This document shows, in pieces, positions 16,501 to 28,200 of a stretch of 64,000 nucleotides of DNA (positions are counted from its first letter, which is position 1; each line of letters begins with the position of its first letter). The notes below the pieces were generated by a model. The model ran no database searches and had not been told where the DNA came from. It worked only from the letters and a program-made list of their open reading frames with translations. A program made the translations under genes and the position numbers. This DNA comes from Pempheris klunzingeri (lineage: Eukaryota > Chordata > Actinopteri > Acropomatiformes > Pempheridae): positions 15,974,828 to 16,038,827 of the forward strand of contig NC_092019.1 in the NCBI RefSeq assembly GCF_042242105.1, read 5' to 3'.

Positions 16501-19500
16501 GGGGGCACGGCCAAGCAGCCCCTATTTCAGACACACCTGGACGAGACCTGTCTGCACTTTGCACGCCGCATTGGATACAGGTGTCATGTCGTCCCATCTG
16601 GTTGTATTAAGCGAACACTGCCTGATTGTCACACTCGCAGAAATTCTTTTTACATGTCATGTTTCCCTCTTTTCTCTGACGTCAAACAATTACTTTTGTC
16701 TCTACAGATGTTCCAGTTGCTTGGTGGTGTTTGGAGGGCTTAACTCGGTGAAGTCTCACATCCAACAGGCTCATTGTGACATGTTCCACAAATGCCCCAG
16801 CTGCCCAATGGCTTTCAAATCTGCTCCCAGCATACAGAACCACATCAATGCCCAACATCCAACGCTCACTGAAGGACAGACAATGTACACAGAAACCACA
16901 GATGTGCTTTTTCCTCATGAAAATAAATAATTGTCTTTCAATTAACTAACCCAGTTTTTATCCCTTTACAGGTTGATCTATAAATGTGTTATGTGTGACA
17001 CAGTTTTTACAAACAAGGCCCTGCTGTACGTCCACTTTGACACTCATCTAACCAATCAGAAGGTGCACGTGTTTAAATGTCCCGAGTGCACCAAGTTGTT
17101 TTCCCAGAGGAATTCCTTACTGGACCATTTCAAGGTAAACATGGCTGTATAATGTATAAGCGTATAGTGTAGTGTACAGCCTTGTAATGTCCCACTGTTT
17201 TTACCCTGCTGTCTCTGTTCCTCAGACCCATAAGACCTCCACGTTACCAAAAGAGTTACCTTCACCTGCAGCTGCTTCCTCTCGTTCACGGCCTTCTGTG
17301 AAGTTGGAGAGCTCAGATGGGGAGGAATGGATGGACGAAGACGAGGAAGAGAAAGTGAAGACAGAAAGAGTGAAGACCCCCTCAGGGTGGAAGTGTGCGC
17401 CTTGCCACGCACGCTACACAGACCGGGAACACTACATTACCCATATGGCTGAACAACATGGCAAGGTCTGGAAGTCGGTCTAAGATGTATAATTCCGCTA
17501 AATAAATGTTGTTTTTCAATGCAGCTGTAAACGAGTCGATGTAACCTTGTGCTTTTGTGTTTTGTGTTGCACAGACTCTGAAGAAGTTTCCTTGTAACAA
17601 GTGTGAGAGCTCCTTCACCACCACCTCCAGCCTGAGGCGTCACATCAGAGACAAGCACAAAGTCATGAATCGTGCCTTTCGCTGCCAGTATGTATCCGAC
17701 ATTCTGCATCCTAATTACGATGCACCAGTTGACTTTGCTGGTACTTTGTCCAAAAGCTGAAACCACAGACTATGTATTCAGATGGATGATGTGTCACAGC
17801 TTCCTCCCACTGTACAGCACTGAAGCCAAAATATCCCGGATATGGGCACTGTTGAGACAGACATTTTTAGACAGAGTCTGTGCAGTAATGATTGGGGGTC
17901 ATTGGGTTTGGTCCTCTACAGGGAATATGGATTAGATAATTATCTAATGCCGTGTTTCCACTAGCACTGCTCGACTCTACTCGACTCGGCACAGTTTGAT
18001 TGTGTTTCCATTACAGAAGCGTACCACTTCAAAGTGGGCGGGGTCATCATAGCAAGGCGGGCCGAAACTCCGGTAGCGTAATTTGTATACGGCACAAACA
18101 AACACAACTAAGGACGTGGAGTGTTTGGTTTGTGTGTATCCGTTTACCTCGTTCACAGAAACAATAAAAACGCTCGGTCTGTTTCCAGGTTTTAAAAACG
18201 GCGGGTTTGACTCTTGTGAACGAGTCGCTCTCGTGACTCATCAAGTGACGCCGCTCCCTGGCCAATCGGTGGCCTGCAGTCTGGTGACGTTGCATTGTCA
18301 GCTCGACTCAGCTCGCTTGGAACCCCGGCCGAGGAGGCACTAAAATAGTACCTGGTACCAGGAACTAGCGCTAGTGGAAACGCAACCAAACCGTGCCGAG
18401 TCGAGTCGAGTCGAGTCGATCCGAGTAGTGCTAGTGGAAACGCGGCATAAACAATCAACGGGGATCGAGATGTTTTGGCTTCACTTTTGGGGAGCTGTCA
18501 TGTCGTTCATCTTAATATGCAGTCTGTGGTTGAAGCCATTATCCAGAGGATTTCCACTGTAAACCTCTTATGTGGTTAAGCCACAAAAATAGCATATTGT
18601 TGTTGTAGGTGTGACGGGACAAAACAAGCAATATTCTGCCCAGATTGTTCCAATTCAAGTTAATTATCACAAAAAAGCCTTAAATAACCATTTTTACCAA
18701 ATCATGGCTTCTTCATGGTCCGGTTGAAAATGTTCTTGCAGCTCTGGGGTTGGTAACCTGTGGTGAACTTTTGAAGAATTGCTTGGTGTAAATATTAATT
18801 AATTCCTGGAATTGGTGATGTTAAAATATGGTGCCTACTCAAAACTTCACTGCAATCACTGAATCATAACACGGTACATTTGTGAGTATAACTGGTGTGT
18901 TTGTGTGTAGGTTCTGTAGTGAGAGTAAGAAAACATTCAGCAGCAGAGCGATGTTGGAGAGGCATATTCAGCTGAGACACAGCATGGACACAGAAAGCCT
19001 GGACACACTGATGGTAAGACACTGTTTTTGTGTCCCCAAGTCAAACAGGAAACACTTTTTCCGAAGATGTTAGCAGTAGTTGTCTGGATTTCCTCTGTTC
19101 ACAGGGAGGCGGAGATGAGGCCGACAGTTCCTCAGAGCAGGACAGCAGTCTGGGGGCACGTCGTAAACGGAGAGGAGGTGTGAAGATGGAGCAGGACGAG
19201 GAGTCCATGGATGGGGTGAGTCCAGCGAAGAAGTTGCAGTCGTCCTCCTCAGCTCCTGCCCCCTACTCCCTTCCCGAGTCCGGGTTTCGCTGCGCCCCCT
19301 GTGGCTTCACCACAGAGGACCAGGCATCGTTCCTGGAGCACATCAGCCAGCACAGACGAGGAGGGGCGGAGGGTGGCAGTCAGCAGTGTCTACAGTGCGG
19401 CGCCTGCTTCACATCCACATCCTCCTTGTCACGCCATCGCTTCATCATCCACAAAGTGAGGGACACCTCCAGTGACAACCAGCAGTCCCTCGGTGCGCAC

Positions 19501-19734
19501 GCAGCATCTTCCCCTGGTAACAGCAGGAGCCACGATGATAAGAATTCCCTGGACAACTCTGCACCAGCATCGCCCTCCTCTCAATCCTCTGTAGCTCAGG
19601 GGATGGAAGAGGAGGGCACACTGGCCTGTAAGGTGTGCCGCAAACACTTTGAGAAGGCAACAGATCTGAATACACACTTCAGAACTCATGGTATGGCTTT
19701 TATCAGCGCAAGGAACGCAGGAAAAACTACCTAA
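13534..19734 (+). CDS. znf687: Zinc finger protein 687
   Basis: This is a nuclear multi-C2H2 zinc-finger protein; in mammals it works with ZNF592 and ZMYND8 in the chromatin-associated Z3 complex. Ten coding exons give 1354 residues (human about 1237): 13534-15504, 15728-15983, 16080-16306, 16396-16580, 16708-16884, 16972-17134, 17226-17465, 17575-17687, 18911-19013 and 19105-19734. The ATG at 13534 begins MGDMKT plus the diagnostic [14 protein letters not shown] motif; an upstream in-frame TTG is not used. The big first coding exon (657 residues) is a disordered Ser/Pro/acid-rich region with a conserved basic [11 protein letters not shown] patch. C2H2 fingers start at [11 protein letters not shown] and continue through every later exon to the last, [22 protein letters not shown]. 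The final exon reads through to [13 protein letters not shown] and TAA. Intron 9 (17688-18910) carries a MITE. Confidence 0.97.
17948..18447. mobile_element. 500-bp MITE with terminal inverted repeats, PIF/Harbinger-like TSD
   Basis: The left end TGCCGTGTTTCCACTAGCAC and the reverse complement of the right end (TGCCGCGTTTCCACTAGCAC) match with one difference. The similarity continues into a CTCGACTC-rich subterminal stretch. The element is flanked by TAA on both sides (17945-17947 and 18448-18450), the 3-bp TWA duplication typical of PIF/Harbinger. A second internal copy of the terminal motif (CTAGTGGAAACGCAACC) sits near 18373. No transposase frame is present, so it is non-autonomous. It lies in a znf687 intron. 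Confidence 0.88.
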
Positions 19735-20252
19735 GACAGAGAATACGGGGGGGGGGAGCAGCGTGTCGGCCGGTGATGACAGAATAATTGCAAGTGCCTC
19801 ATTTATCGTCAGCTTCTCGAATGTGGATTAGCGCACCTATGCACTAATTAAACCAAAGATTGGTACAACAGTTTGTGAATAGATTTGGAAAAAAATCTAA
19901 TGTGATTTTCGCTGGTTGAAATAAGCCTTAACCGTCTGCTTCTGATACTCAGGATCTAATGCTGCATTTCTCGTGTTCAGTAATGATACTAATGAGATTG
20001 GAGGCCAGTGAACAGTTAGTCTGACTAGTTCACTGCTGTGACCACATCCACATAACAATGTGCCTGAAGAGAACTGTGAATCCGACTGTGATTATGACGG
20101 CTGTGTCGGTGAATGTTGACAGACATGTGGAATGTGTTTGTATTGATTTCTATGTTTTCATCCTGCTGAGGTGATTCTTGAATGGCAACCCAGGTTTTTC
20201 TGTAAAGTCTTCTTTTTTTCTGAAATAATATATATATTATACATATTTTTAG

Positions 20253-20464
20253 CGGCCCAGCCGGTTGCGCAGTGGATAGTTGCGCATGCCATCGGCCTGG
20301 GGAACCCGGGTTCGACTCCCTCCCAGTCCCGGCTACCAACAATGGGCGAGGGTTGCGTCAGGAAGGGCATCTGGTGTAAAAAACTAATGCCAAAATCTAC
20401 AAGCGGATCATCCGCTGTGGCGACCCCGGAAGGGAGCAGCCAGAAAAAGGACAACAACAACAAC
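20253..20464 (+). mobile_element. tRNA-derived SINE with 14-bp target-site duplication
   Basis: The head looks like a tRNA gene: an A-box-like GCGCAGTGGATAGTTGCGC region and a clear B-box GGTTCGACTCC at 20309-20319. A conserved body follows (GGAAGGGCATCTGG, GCGGATCATCCGCTGTGGCG) and the tail is (ACA)n. A direct repeat ATACATATTTTTAG flanks it at 20239-20252 and 20465-20478. It lies in the probable 3'UTR of znf687, in the sense orientation. It is a retroposon, not a functional tRNA gene, because the anticodon arm is not conserved and there is a long 3' body. Confidence 0.85.
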
Positions 20465-21832
20465 ATACATATTTTTAGAGAACCATTGAGTTTGTTTAGA
20501 ATATGTTAACTCGGTTACTATTAAGTTTGTGTGTTTAACTTATTGCCAGCCATTTTCAAAAACATACAGTAACATTTTAGATTGATTACCAACTTTAAAC
20601 GCAGCCATTGGCTTCTACACATTTTAATATCTTTATGAAAATTAATTTACAGAGACTTGAGCTTTGCTGAAGATGGGAAACAAATCAAATCAAATTTCTT
20701 TTCTGTGTTTTCACAGACAGTGTTTCCTTTGACAGTATCCTTATACAGTATTTTTCCACAGAATGAGGTCTGTGGATTTTGTCCGCCACCATTAAATCAT
20801 GTGCGAGTATGTTTCAATGCACCAGAAAAAACTTGACTATCCTTTAAATCTTAACCGGTATTGACAACCTGTCTCGGTAAGATTGAAGTCACTGTATCTT
20901 TATATTTTATTGTAGTTAAATTAACGAGGACCAGTAACTTAGTGAAAGACAGGAACACAATCTAAGAACTCGCTATGATTTGGGAAATGGTCGGCAATAA
21001 TCTGAAGTGTACACAATTTGTAGTTAACGGGTTGAAACTGAAATTAACGTTTGATACTTTTGTAAGTGGAATGTACTGTATTTACGTGACATTAACTGAT
21101 TGATTCCTTTTCTTTGAGCAAGAGATGGAAGTAAAATTAATATTTTGGCTTTTGGTTTGGGGGATGCGTTTCTCTAAATCTTCTCTTGATTACGAGATCA
21201 CTGTAAACACACATGATCAGCTTGTATGTAATTATGTCTTTTCCTATATGCTTTCCTAAGAAGATGAGAACACGTTAAACCTTGTATTTTTTAATTTTTC
21301 TTCAATCATTGTTCTGGATGGCTGACTTCAGTGCTGGTAATCTGATGTTCTAGCTCTGCTCAGTGACTGCCAGCACAGATCAGGCTGTGTTGTGGACGGA
21401 CGAACATCAACTTATCGACATCAATGTAGAAAGACGTGAAACTGAGTCAGAACTAAGTCAGAACTGTTTAACTAAATTATGGCATAATATAAAGAGGTCT
21501 GAGAGGAGAAATGAGTGTTTTGAGTGCTGTGTTTTGATACTTATTTGTTTAGTCGCACCTTTTTTTTTTTTTTAAAGCTGTCATGTCTCACAAACTGCTT
21601 GTTCGCTGAACAGCCTCTGACCACAGGATCCATAGACAGTTAATATCCATGCATCTGCATCCCACAGTTAACAAATATCCCTTTAATGTGCTGTTGTCAT
21701 CAGTGACCTGTTTGAGCTTGTGTTGACTTTCTCAGGAGATAATTTGATGCTTTAACACACATTGCTCTATTTAACTGTTTCTCTTCTTGCATTGACAAGA
21801 TCGTTTCTAACCAAATGTTTATAAAAAAGATT

Positions 21833-21838
21833 AATAAA
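21833..21838 (+). promoter_or_regulatory. Probable znf687 poly(A) signal
   Basis: This is a canonical AATAAA on the + strand, followed by a T-rich stretch with GT (TTGTATTGTTTTAACTCG). It is the best placed signal between the znf687 stop and the convergent otoa gene. Confidence 0.55.
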
Positions 21839-22298
21839 AACCTTAATGTTGTATTGTTTTAACTCGTTTTTCTCTTTAAATGCTATTGTAACAGTAACTG
21901 AGTATGTGTAATAATATTTGTTGAGTAACTGAGTGTGTATATTAATATTCTTTATTGAGTTAAATCATTTGTCATTTTCCACTTTGCCAGCATATATCAA
22001 ATACAAATAACGAGATCTTAAGAAGTCCCATGTAGAGGACAAAGTGACAAACATTAAATATTTCTCTTCATTCTATTAAAATATACTTTCTTAGAAATAT
22101 ATAGAGACAGATACTTGATAAAAAGTAATATTAAAGAGTCCTTTATATTGCTGTGTATTCCTACGCTCACACAGAAGTTAGTTTAGTTAGTTTATAAGAA
22201 ACATGTCTCCATCACAAATAATATAAGAGTTACATGTTATTAAGTGCACTATGGTGATAACTTGTCAGAAAATGTGATGTATGTTTGGCTCTCAGTTC

Positions 22299-25200
22299 TC
22301 ACAGCAGCAGGAACCCCATGAGGAGAAACAGGAGGGGCTTCATGACGGCTGAGATCCCCTCGACACTCAGCGATGGAGCTCCTGAATGAGAATGACATGA
22401 AGAATGAATGCAAATGTTTCCTCACTTAAAAATCTATGAAAACCTATTTTTCTTATTTTATTACAATGACCGATGGGGTCCTATGTAAACATACTATCAT
22501 CTGCTATGGTTAGAAGTGTTTTGGTTATTTTACATTAAAGATATGTGTTTGTATTTTTGTGGAGCCCTTTTTGAAAAAGGGGAATGCAACAGATTTACTT
22601 AAATCAAAATCAGTCAGTATTGATGGTGTGGAATGGATGGAATAACTTTTATTTACCCACTCTTTTGAGGAGCCTCTTATTTATTTATTTTTCTAACTTT
22701 TTCTAATGCATTTATGTAAACTGCATTCAGTTTCTGCTTATTTTTCATGCATGGACCTTTTACCTCAAAACCCCATTTTTGAGTTTGTATGTATTTAATA
22801 ATTATTAAACAAATATGACGTATAGAAATGAAATGCAATAATAATAACACATTGCCTGTAATAATAATACACTTGTGACATTGTAGACAAGTTGTGAACA
22901 CAACATCAGCAAATCATCGCCTTCAAGTTGATATGGTGAACTTTCTAGCAAACAGTTGCTTATTTACACATTCAGCAGCAGTTATGGATCAACATTATCG
23001 CTCATGGGGAGTCGTGCTTGTGTCCAGCTGATGAGTGTAAGTCCAATATTCACTCTCTTTTAGCATGTTTTTGGTCTCCACCAACTCCGCCAGGCAATCT
23101 GCCTCTTCAGCTGCTGAATGCTCCACTACCTTCAGCAGCTAGCTATGTCTTTCTACTGTTTAGTGCTTAGTAGGTTGTGTTTACTGGGTTTGAGAGCTTG
23201 AGTGTCACGTGAGAGTGAAGCAAAACAGTAAAGTTGTTGGCCGGATGCCTACAAAATAACATTTAAACACTGACGAATATATGACTTTACAGCAGTGTAC
23301 ATGTTTCCTCTTACCTGACTGGTCAGGGCTTTGTGTTTGGGCACGAGACCCGCTCATGGTTGCGTCAAGATGGGCCCGTTGCTCGTCTCTCAGGGCTGCT
23401 CGCTGTTCACTGGTTACCATGGCAGCGTTGTCGGGCCCAAGAGCCCCGAGCTGAGCAAGAGAGAGAGTCTGGGGGGAAAACAGCAAGTGGCACAGAAGTC
23501 AGAGACGATGATTCAATTCTCCATTACAAGTAAAAGTCCTGAATTCAAAATCTTACTTAGTAAAAGTACACAAGTATTATCAGCAAAATAAAATTAAACT
23601 AATGTCTAAACTATCATTAAACCAAATGGCTCCTTTCATGGTGTACATGTATACAATGTATCATTTTGTTGTAATCAGTCATGGTTAACTGTTTAACTGT
23701 TGGGCAGTTTAACCCACAAAAACTTAAAGCAGCCGTTTATGTCCGTATTTGAGTCCTACAAACCTTATTTTGCGATGCAGAAAGAATATTTTAACCCGTT
23801 TTTAATCTAAACCCACTTGTTTAAAAAATGCTCTACAATTGAGTGCCTGTATTTTAAAATAACAAAGAGTAAGGCAATGTGTCACCACAATTATGAGAAA
23901 ACTGATTTTACAAAATTCTTAAAATACTCTGATTTGAAATGCTTTTTTCCACTTTTTCAGTTTTTTTAAAGAAAATAAAATGGATTTATTTCCCTAAACA
24001 ATGCATAATTAGAATGCTGATTGAAGGTTTTGTATGGAAAATAATATTTAAAAAAATATATAACCATAGCTGTTAAATAAATGTACTGTACCACAGTAAA
24101 AGGAACAATATTTCCCTTAAAATGTAGTTGAGTAGAAGTAGATAGTATCATAAAATAGAAACACTCAAAAACAGTACCTCTGCATAGATGCAGTGTTTTA
24201 GCACTTCCCACTACTGGGTTTGACCCTAAGCTGAAAGATGGATGGAAGAAAGGAAAGAACAAATGTGAGAGAAAGGTACTCACAGCAAAGTTGTCTGGTG
24301 GTATGAGTGGGACACTGGACTGGCTGAGAAATGCGAGGACAGACGGTTCCAAAGAAGCCAACTCAGTTGCACTCAACCCAGCTGAGGGAGACAGAAATGG
24401 ACGGTCAGTATTTCATAAGACGCTGCTGAGCAAAGGCGCAGAACGAGAGCTCAAACAAGTTTCTGCACCAGCCAACAGCTTGCAGAACTTTTGCAGAAAA
24501 CTAACGTCGGGTTTGGTTCTCTACAGGGAACAAAGAGTAGATAATCATCTAACCAATGATGTTGCCCAGGTCTGACACTTGAGCTTCAGTCCAGGTGCTG
24601 GGATCTCCAAACACAGACACAGCAAGACTTTTCAGCTGCTGTGCTACGTTGAAGGAGCACTGAATACCAGCTATTGAGCCCACAGCGTCCCTGTGACACA
24701 CACAAACACACGCACACATTGTGTAGTTGTGACACCATTTAAAAAAAAAAATGCATGCACTGCTGCATGTTCAAACTCAAATAAGTATTCAGCACAATGT
24801 TTTCTTTTTCTCTCTTGAACATTTTCAAGTTACCAGAAGTGCTCTGTGCGTTTGTGAGGCTACACACACTTTCTATTGGTTGGTATGACAGGTTAATTGG
24901 ATATAAAGCTCTGTATGAGGCACAAACTTGAAGGCGTCCATGCTGAGCTGTCTCATCTCGCTGGAGTTTAGGCCACAGATGAACCGATTCAGGTCTACCA
25001 TCTCCACAGCTCCCAGCTGCTGCGCTGTCAGGTTGTTATATTTCGCAACACCCCTCCACACTGCATCCATCTATTGAGACGGGCCATACTGATTAGTAAA
25101 TGTCTTGCTATTCAGACTAATGGTCATAAGCATAGGAGGCTGTTTTTACACTTCACCTGTGACTCTGTCCAGCCACACTGCGCTATGTCCTCCATATTGT

Positions 25201-28200
25201 CCAGAGAGAAGGGGAGCTTCTCTATGTCTGCACTGGAGAAGCCCTGAGTTATACATCTCATCTGCATCACCAAGCCGTCAGGCATCTGTGACACTGGGCC
25301 AAAGGTCTGCAGAAACACACAGAAACACTTATGATTCCAAGAAATCTGACATTTGTCAAAGTTTCTGGCCAAAGTTTCTGGTGTGATATTGTCAAAATTA
25401 CTGTTCCATTTACACATTAGGTTTTAAGTAGTACATCATGCTTTATTTTTATGCACTTTAAGGTTTTATGATTAAATTAGCACCAATTCAGCTCTGTTGT
25501 ATTGTTTTGAGATAACGGGGGGAGGGTGTCGCTTTGATAAAGCTGGGGAGGGCCTTACTTTCTTAAAAAGTCAGCTATAAGGTTCAGCTGCCCTCCACAC
25601 CCCAGTATTTTTCATACAGTGACTTCACTGTCAACCCCATACTTGAACAGGGATCAGTGCCTCAGTTGTACCACTGTACCTCAGTTGCTTTTTTAGTGAG
25701 CACGGCCAGTTGGTCTGCCCTGTAGTCAGAGATGGACCCAAGTGTTTCTACAGTAGCACGGAAGGTTTCAGCTGACATGTGATCCAGCTGCGCAGCTGTC
25801 CAGTAGACGTTTGACACTCCCAGTTCTTCAATCAGCTCCTCAGTGGGTTCAACATCGGCCTTGTTACTGCTGCTGTTGTTGTTGCCACTGTCGATGTTTG
25901 TGTTATCGCCACTGTTGCCATTACCTTTACCATCACCGTTACTGTTGCTGTTGGCTGAGAGAGACAGGACAGTGACACATAGCAGGCGATAAATAAAAAA
26001 ACTACAGTAGAACAGTAGCCAGAGAAAGAAAAAAACAACACATACAAGATAAGTCTTCCTCACCTGCTCTCTTTTTACGTGCTGCATTTGATGTTTTGGT
26101 GGTGGTGAGATTGAATAATTTCTTTTTCAGGGTGTTGGAGGCATTGGACAGGGATGACTTCAGGAAATAGAGAACATCTTTCATCCAAGGCTGACCGAGA
26201 CAAAGAGATATCATGAGAAATGCATGCATGAATCACAGCAACCAGAAGAGCACAGTGCTGAACTCTCTTTTAACTCAGAGGGACTGATGTGAAATGCGAG
26301 GGCTGCCTCACTTTCCAGACGACATATGAAGACAAGAACTACACACCTTATTGGGCAGAGCTGATGTGGCATCATCATCCAAAAGAAGGAGAGGACCCAG
26401 AGCTTCCATAGTCTCAGCTGACCAATCAGATGGATCCCTGCAGAGGATAAATAAAATGCATCAGCCTCTCGCTTTCTCTGTCTCCTGCAGTAGCCCCAGC
26501 GTCACAGGGCGCCTGTCCTACCCAAACGTCTGGTTGACCAGCTGAATCAGATCTGCCCTGTGGCGTTGAGGAATGTGCTGGCAGGAAGCCATAGCCTGGA
26601 GGCTGGAGTTGAGGACATCGGGCACCATTTGGCGCAGCTGGGAAGGCTGAAGCTCACACAAGAGTGGTCCAAGCCTGAGCACGTCCTCAGTTGTCAGTCC
26701 AAATAATAAGTCTGTCCCCTATGAACACACAGCAAATATCTTAGGCTTGGAGAATCACAATGTGATGATAATAGGTGTAGAGCAGTAGGTATAGGTGAGT
26801 GACAATCTAAAGGAAAAACCTGAATAAACACATAGAGCTTCTATACAGGGTTCACTGAATGGTTTGATGAGTATATTATATGGCCTTTGCAGTTGTCAAT
26901 TCTCTTTTGCGGTGGCTTAACACCTTGCTATGACAGTTTATGTTGGCTTCTCCTTTAATTTGTCACCCGTCTGTATGAGTGTACATTGGTTAGGCAAAGC
27001 AGAGCTCTGTTGGTGAGTGCGGGGCGAGACGGGGCACGAAGAGGTAATAAGTTCAGGGTGGCCACTTCCATCTTGTCGAGAAAGACAGGACAGATGGAAT
27101 CAGGCAAATCCTTCACCTTCGAAGGCCTGGGGTAACAGAAATGACACAGAGAGGTAAGGAATTGTTGCATCTTATTAAGGAATTGTGTAAATACACGATT
27201 AAGTGAGGTCTGTTTACGGCAAGTGAAGAAGTAATAATGTAGGAATCTCATCCATCTCCTCCTCTGTGATGGTTTTGTAATAGTCAGGTCTCTCTTTCAC
27301 CAAAGTTGCAAAAAGCTTCCGGGCAGCACATCCCACCTGAAAACGTACATTTGTTATCAATAGGTATGCACTACACATGTTTTATTTATGGGAGTGTATA
27401 TATACTGTGTGTGTGTGAGTAAACACACACCTGCACTTTGGAGAGCCACTGTGGAGTCTCTGTTATGGCCTGAGCCATGTCTTGCAAATCATTGTCTGCT
27501 ACTTTCTCAATCATCTTACAGGTTATGCCTTGAAGGAGGGACCGCAGCCTCCTGAGCAATGACAGACATGTACATAAAGTAACAAGGACATGTACATTAC
27601 TGAAACATCATATAATGATAACAAGTCTACGTTAAACATGCATCTGATTAAGCTCATGTTTTTTCATGCCAGTCTCAATAGAAACCATAATAGCTTTGTC
27701 AGATGTCCAGATGTCCATTGCTGTATATCTCACCTAAACTTAAGCTGCTTTCTGTCATGCAACTTTTTTGCCAGGAAAGCTGCCTAAGAAAAAGACAACA
27801 AAGTAGAAAATATAGCGCCAATTTGTAGTAAATACAACTCATTTATTTTATCTAACTAATTTAATTAACGATACATTTATGAAAGATTGTGTAATGCAGA
27901 CCTATAGCAAATGCATCACAAGCAGTAATAATTAGCATCAAAACAGCAAAAAGACAGACTTATGAGTATGTATATAATGTTGTACTAATGTATGTATTAT
28001 GTACTAATGTATTCAGGGACTTTACCTGTGCCCGATTCCACACTTTATTCTTCACTTGGTCCAAAGAGGTGATGTTTGCCTTGTCCAGGTTGTTTAGAGA
28101 CAAACTTTGAAGCAAATAGTCAGGCAACTTCTGCACCAGCTCTGACGGATCCACATCCTCACGCATCTACAGGGAAACATTTCATTCTTTCTAAAATGAT

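Larger units (their letters stand above)
19735..22298 (+). other. znf687 3'UTR and convergent gap to otoa
   Basis: Apart from the SINE this stretch is AT-rich non-coding DNA. AATAAA at 21833-21838 (+) probably ends znf687, giving a 2.1-kb 3'UTR. The minus-strand AATAAA (TTTATT at 21951-21956) probably ends otoa. A G-run (GGGGGGGGG) lies near 19748. No coding sequence was recognised. Confidence 0.55.

Noticed and set aside
20281-20340. Possible tRNA gene
   Set aside because: A B-box is present, but it belongs to a SINE with a long 3' body and target-site duplication; no complete cloverleaf can be drawn.
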